Virus record (IMG/VR): IMGVR_UViG_3300048625_000067
Coordinates: 1-23,147 of that record
Strand: one strand, 5' to 3'
Source: a virus
DNA length: 23,147 nt
The notes under the pieces were generated by a model. That model was not told the DNA's origin, did not search any database, and saw only the letters and a list, made by a program, of their open reading frames with translations. The translations under genes and the position numbers were made by a program. Of this stretch, positions 20,506-23,147 are shown piece after piece. Position 1 is the stretch's first letter, and the number at the start of each line of letters is the position of its first letter.

Positions 20506-21465
20506 TCAATCTAGTAAGTTCACTTGTTGACTTAGCGGAATAAAAATGCTGCGTAAATGCTCGATATTTCTGTTAAAACCTGTAGGGGTTAGTTCCTTCT
20601 CATCTAAGAAAATCAAGTTAGCATCGTAATACTGCTTAATTTCTGTGCTTCGTAATGCAGGAATAAAGTTCTTAGCATACCAGTCCACAATCTCTTTGGG
20701 TGTGTTTGGAGGCAATGCTAGTGCCCATGCCGCAAATACGTTGATGCTGCTGCCACCTACTCGAATAGGCTCTGCTGTGGGCAAGTTAGCAAGACGCTTT
20801 TCACCAGTAATGCCAATGACTTTAACATGCCCTGACTGCACTAACGGCAATGCAATGGCAATAGGCATAATACCAAACTCCATGCCAGCATCGCTTGCTA
20901 CCGCAGTGACTGCCTGCAATGGTCCGGGGAATTGTGTAAACTTAACCTGATTTTTGTTGCCGCCGGCCTTCATCATAAAGAACTCGTACGTCATTCTGTG
21001 AGCACCGCCGCCGATTGCAAAAGTAATTGGCTTATCTGTCTCTTTGACTAATTTAGCTAACTCTGCAGGAGTATTGATTTTGCTCTTGGGGTTAGCAACA
21101 ATGGCTAACGGGCTCTTGCCCATGCCAAATGCAGTAGTAAAGCTGTTGTATTGAAATTGCTTGATATCCTTTTGCCAAATATCGTTAGTTACGTAGGTAC
21201 TCATGTAACTGGGAATAGCAATAGTGTAACCATCGGGCTTGGCGTTATACAGCAAGTTCATTGCTACTACACTGTCTGCACCGGGCTTGAGGTCAATCAC
21301 AAACACAGCAGGATTGGTTTTGTTAACTACTGCGCTAATTGCACGAAAGCCAACTTCGTTGCCCGAGCCGGGTTGATTGCCAATCAGCACTGTAATTGGC
21401 TTTGTGGGTTCCCATGCAAATGCCAGAATGGGGATTAGTAATAGGGTAATTAGTAATTTTTTCAT
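20506..21465 (-). CDS. TctC/Bug-family tricarboxylate-type periplasmic binding protein
   Basis: This is a 319-residue solute-binding protein. The start at 21465 (MKKLLITLLLIPILAFAWEP) gives a normal Sec signal with cleavage after AFA; it overlaps the stop of the sulfotransferase gene (ATGA). The mature sequence follows the Bug/TctC fold: WEPTKPITVLIGNQPGSGNEVGFRAI, LKPGADSVVAMNLLYNAKPDGYTIAI, KSKINTPAELAKLVKE, SGHVKVIGITGEKRLANLPTAEPIRVGG and ALPPNTPKEIVDWYAKNFIPAL. It is full length. In bacteria these proteins bind small carboxylates or amides and work with TctAB permeases or sensor systems. No transporter is in the window, so it would serve host components. This is a probable auxiliary metabolic gene captured from a host. 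Confidence 0.88.
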   Translation of the reverse strand: MKKLLITLLLIPILAFAWEPTKPITVLIGNQPGSGNEVGFRAISAVVNKTNPAVFVIDLKPGADSVVAMNLLYNAKPDGYTIAIPSYMSTYVTNDIWQKDIKQFQYNSFTTAFGMGKSPLAIVANPKSKINTPAELAKLVKETDKPITFAIGGGAHRMTYEFFMMKAGGNKNQVKFTQFPGPLQAVTAVASDAGMEFGIMPIAIALPLVQSGHVKVIGITGEKRLANLPTAEPIRVGGSSINVFAAWALALPPNTPKEIVDWYAKNFIPALRSTEIKQYYDANLIFLDEKELTPTGFNRNIEHLRSIFIPLSQQVNLLD

Positions 21466-22052
21466 TTGATAATTGTGACTAGTATGTCGCTCCAAGGTTT
21501 TGTTAATCTCACATCGTGTCCAAAATTATTTTTGATCCACGCATCGTTGAAATGGTTCCAGGTTGCATCGTGTTGGTATGCAAACTCCAGTATCTTTTTG
21601 TTCTGTATGCTGATCTCGTGTAGCATAGTTGGGCTATCTTGGTACCAGCTGTAGTTGGGGTACTCAATATCAAACCCGCCTGCTTCGTGCCACCAGGTAT
21701 AGCTAGGCAAGTCGGGGCGATAGACCAGCATGATCCAATCAGTAGGAAATGCTGCTTTTACGTCATGCAGCTTGTATGCCCAATTATGGCTCTTTACGAT
21801 CTTGGTGCCACCCTCTTTTGACCATGCGCTGTCAATGTAGTCAGCATCCAAGCGATCTTCAAGTTCCATGCCGGGCCCAAAGTATGCGCCATAGTGTCCT
21901 CCGTATTTTGCATGTGTGTATACACGATCTTTATTACGGTCACGGGTATTAAACTCTGGCAGTGTTTCTAGTAGTTGTGCAATGCCGCTCCAGCGGCTTC
22001 CGGGCACTCCGGTGAAAAATATTCGATTTGGTAGCATAGTATTTAAATACAC
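21462..22052 (-). CDS. Sulfotransferase-like protein of the phage type
   Basis: This is a 196-residue protein of the small sulfotransferase-like family common in cyanophages and other aquatic myoviruses. FFTGVPGSRWSGIAQLL (12-28) is the 5'-phosphosulfate-binding loop, and IMLVYRPDLPSYTWWHEAGGF is the 3'-phosphate-binding region with its Arg and Ser. The conserved EYPNYSWYQDSP and helical NKKILEFAYQHD follow. It would use PAPS as donor, with an unknown acceptor (host glycan, peptide or virion component). The start is uncertain: ATG at 22052 gives MYLNTMLPN, while ATG at 22037 gives MLPNRIFF, and neither has a Shine-Dalgarno sequence. Its 3' end overlaps the tctC-like gene. Confidence 0.82.
   Translation of the reverse strand: MYLNTMLPNRIFFTGVPGSRWSGIAQLLETLPEFNTRDRNKDRVYTHAKYGGHYGAYFGPGMELEDRLDADYIDSAWSKEGGTKIVKSHNWAYKLHDVKAAFPTDWIMLVYRPDLPSYTWWHEAGGFDIEYPNYSWYQDSPTMLHEISIQNKKILEFAYQHDATWNHFNDAWIKNNFGHDVRLTKPWSDILVTIIK
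22039..22050. promoter_or_regulatory. Palindromic late-promoter-like motif at the divergent junction
   Basis: GTATTTAAATAC is a perfect 12-base palindrome, so TTAAATAC reads on both strands. On the plus strand it lies 20 bases before the methyltransferase ATG, the same spacing as other octamers. On the minus strand it overlaps the start of the sulfotransferase gene and would place transcription after the ATG at 22037, so it probably acts rightwards. Confidence 0.4.
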
Positions 22053-22069
22053 ATTGTAGACAATTTTAT

Positions 22070-22609
22070 ATGATTAATCAACCTTACCTCAATGACTATT
22101 TTGCCAACGTATGGGCAAAGCGCGATCGCACTCTTGATCAATATACTTACACCGGATGGGCCTTAGTGGACAAAATTAAACCCGGTGAGCGTGTACTTGA
22201 TGTGGGTTGCGGAATGAATCCTTTTAAAGGTCACATCCCCGACCTAGTGGGAATTGATCCTGCATTTGATCAAGCAGATGTTAAATGCACACTAGAAGAG
22301 TACTACACCCCTGCACCATTTGATGTTGCATTTTGCTTGGGCTCAATCAACTTTGGTGATAGAAAAAACATCGAAAATCAAATTGCCAAGGTACTGGGGT
22401 TGCTTAAAAGTGATGCTAGGATTTATTGGCGCTGCAATCCGGGACGTAAGGATCACGGTAACACAGAATGTAACACGATTGATTTCTATCCCTGGAGCAT
22501 CGAAGAACATGTACGACTAAGCGATCTATTTGGCTGCAAGCTAGTAGAGTTCAGATGGGATACGCAGAACCGCCTGTATGCTGAATGGAAAGTATCGCGC
22601 ACAGCTTAA
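22070..22609 (+). CDS. Class I SAM-dependent methyltransferase-like protein
   Basis: This is a 179-residue protein of the class I methyltransferase fold and the first rightward gene. Motif I is RVLDVGCGMNPF (41-52), with D44 and the GxG loop for S-adenosylmethionine, and the second-strand acidic residue is LVGIDPAF (D63). FDVAFCLGSINFGD (84-97) is motif IV-like, with NFGD in place of NPPY, so small-molecule or O-methyl transfer is more likely than amino methylation of DNA. The end (FDW-like FRWDTQNRLYAEWKV) is strand-rich. It is divergent from the sulfotransferase gene and may belong to the same surface-modification set. No strong ribosome site is visible. Confidence 0.82.
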   Translation: MINQPYLNDYFANVWAKRDRTLDQYTYTGWALVDKIKPGERVLDVGCGMNPFKGHIPDLVGIDPAFDQADVKCTLEEYYTPAPFDVAFCLGSINFGDRKNIENQIAKVLGLLKSDARIYWRCNPGRKDHGNTECNTIDFYPWSIEEHVRLSDLFGCKLVEFRWDTQNRLYAEWKVSRTA

Positions 22610-22690
22610 TACTTATGCCGGTCAACAAAAGTTATAAACCCTGTTAATTGGTCTGGTGTTGCTTCCGTAAATATTTGCGTGGACAGACTG

Positions 22691-22711
22691 TTTTACTGAT
22701 CCACAGTAAAA
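22691..22711 (+). other. Hairpin upstream of phoH
   Basis: TTTTACTG (22691-22698) pairs with CAGTAAAA (22704-22711) around a 5-base loop, ending on the A of an in-frame ATG. It lacks a following T-run. It could hide the alternative upstream start of the PhoH gene and favour the downstream TTG start. Confidence 0.4.
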
Positions 22712-22743
22712 TGGAAAAGCACACGCACCCCAAGGAGGCACAT

Positions 22744-23147
22744 TTGTCTAAACAGCGTAAAGGCCGAGCATCAAATGCTCAACCAGCAATCACTCAATCA
22801 AACCATCGCAACGATAACACCATTAACATCGATACATATCGTCCACAAAAACAAAGACCAATTAACCTTTCCCCAAAGTCTTTAGCCCAAGAAGACTACA
22901 TTGATCTATTAACAGATCCCCAAAAAATTATTCTATTCGCCACTGGCCCAGCAGGTACTGGTAAAACAATGCTAGCCGTATTAGCGGCACTAAAAGCATT
23001 TAGAGCTGGCGAATGTTCCAAGATCGTTATTACCCGACCAGCCGTCGGAGTTGATGATGAGCAGCACGGGTTCCTACCAGGCGACCTTAATGCAAAAATG
23101 GCACCATGGACTAGACCTATTTTAGATTACATCGAAGAATACTATAG
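22744..23147 (+). CDS. phoH: PhoH-like ATPase (N-terminal part, runs off right edge)
   Basis: This is the PhoH family, common in marine and freshwater tailed phages. The visible N-terminal part (about 134 residues) has a basic, Gln/Asn-rich leader, LTDPQKIILFATGPAGTGKT with the Walker A P-loop at about residues 67-74 of this start, and KIVITRPAVGVDDEQHGFLPGDL, the characteristic RPAV...LPG segment. A perfect AGGAGG (22733-22738) sits 5 bases before TTG at 22744, so TTG is the preferred start. An in-frame ATG at 22711 would add 11 residues (MEKHTHPKEAH) but lacks a good ribosome site. The Walker B segment lies beyond the window. Its role in phage is unknown: ATP-dependent RNA or phosphate-stress functions are proposed for the family. 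Confidence 0.9.
   Translation, partial: MSKQRKGRASNAQPAITQSNHRNDNTINIDTYRPQKQRPINLSPKSLAQEDYIDLLTDPQKIILFATGPAGTGKTMLAVLAALKAFRAGECSKIVITRPAVGVDDEQHGFLPGDLNAKMAPWTRPILDYIEEYY

Noticed and set aside
20482-20509. Sigma70 promoter TTGACA-17-AATAAA before the 192-aa gene
   Set aside because: The -10 match is poor, and the same bases hold the late-like octamer seen at other operon starts.

Overview
The window looks like part of a large T4-like (myovirus-type) tailed phage genome. The supporting genes are the N-terminal part of a family B DNA polymerase with T4 gp43-type exonuclease motifs at the left edge, a DsbA-like late-transcription protein, a PhoH-like ATPase at the right edge, a GH19 endolysin with spanin-like genes, a cyanophage-style sulfotransferase, and several proteins that begin with sequences resembling the T4 capsid-targeting signal. 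The host is inferred to be Gram-negative, because there is a lipobox protein and an i-spanin-like protein. It is possibly an aquatic betaproteobacterium, because a Bug/TctC periplasmic binding protein, a family greatly expanded in that group, is present. The host call is inference only.

Almost everything between 1 and about 22,050 is transcribed leftwards (minus strand). The last two genes, a methyltransferase and phoH, run rightwards from a divergent point near 22,040-22,070. Most minus-strand genes are packed with ATGA or TAATG stop/start overlaps.

Region by region in transcription order: (a) 22,052-20,506, sulfotransferase and TctC-like protein. (b) 20,477-19,367, two unknown proteins overlapping through a CACCAG repeat. 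(c) 19,315-15,905, a lysis and membrane operon: GH19 endolysin, membrane/coiled-coil protein, i-spanin-like protein, a DUF6321-like protein with a capsid-targeting start, lipoprotein (o-spanin candidate), an 18-residue CxxC peptide, a DUF4337-like protein, a 3-TM holin candidate and a small secreted protein. (d) 15,853-11,816, a small protein, DnaJ, ClpA and an unknown protein, behind a consensus sigma70 promoter. (e) 11,782-10,234, a 55-aa protein, a glycosyltransferase and a beta-rich protein. (f) 10,196-2,137, large modular proteins that look like packaged, protease-processed internal head proteins. They carry an HxGH nucleotidyltransferase, a MESH1/SpoT-type HD hydrolase, and an HExxH metallopeptidase fused to a polymerase-beta-type nucleotidyltransferase. 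(g) 2,002-1, a DsbA-like protein, a membrane protein, a Cys-rich protein and DNA polymerase, behind a weaker sigma70-like promoter.

Regulation can be read directly from repeated motifs. A T4-late-promoter-like octamer (C/A)TAAATA(C/T) lies 18-33 bases ahead of the first gene of six minus-strand units. Host-type sigma70 promoters precede the replication/transcription genes and the chaperone genes. At 15,853 and 19,315 a terminator-like hairpin, a promoter element and the Shine-Dalgarno sequence of the next gene are folded into one element of about 30-40 bases.

The most interesting biology is the set of candidate injected effector proteins: capsid-targeting starts, repeated (G)VAE junctions resembling head-protease sites, and enzymatic modules that could act on alarmones or nucleotides as infection starts. 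No gene-free stretch exceeds 300 bases. No tRNA, rRNA, CRISPR array or insertion sequence was seen.
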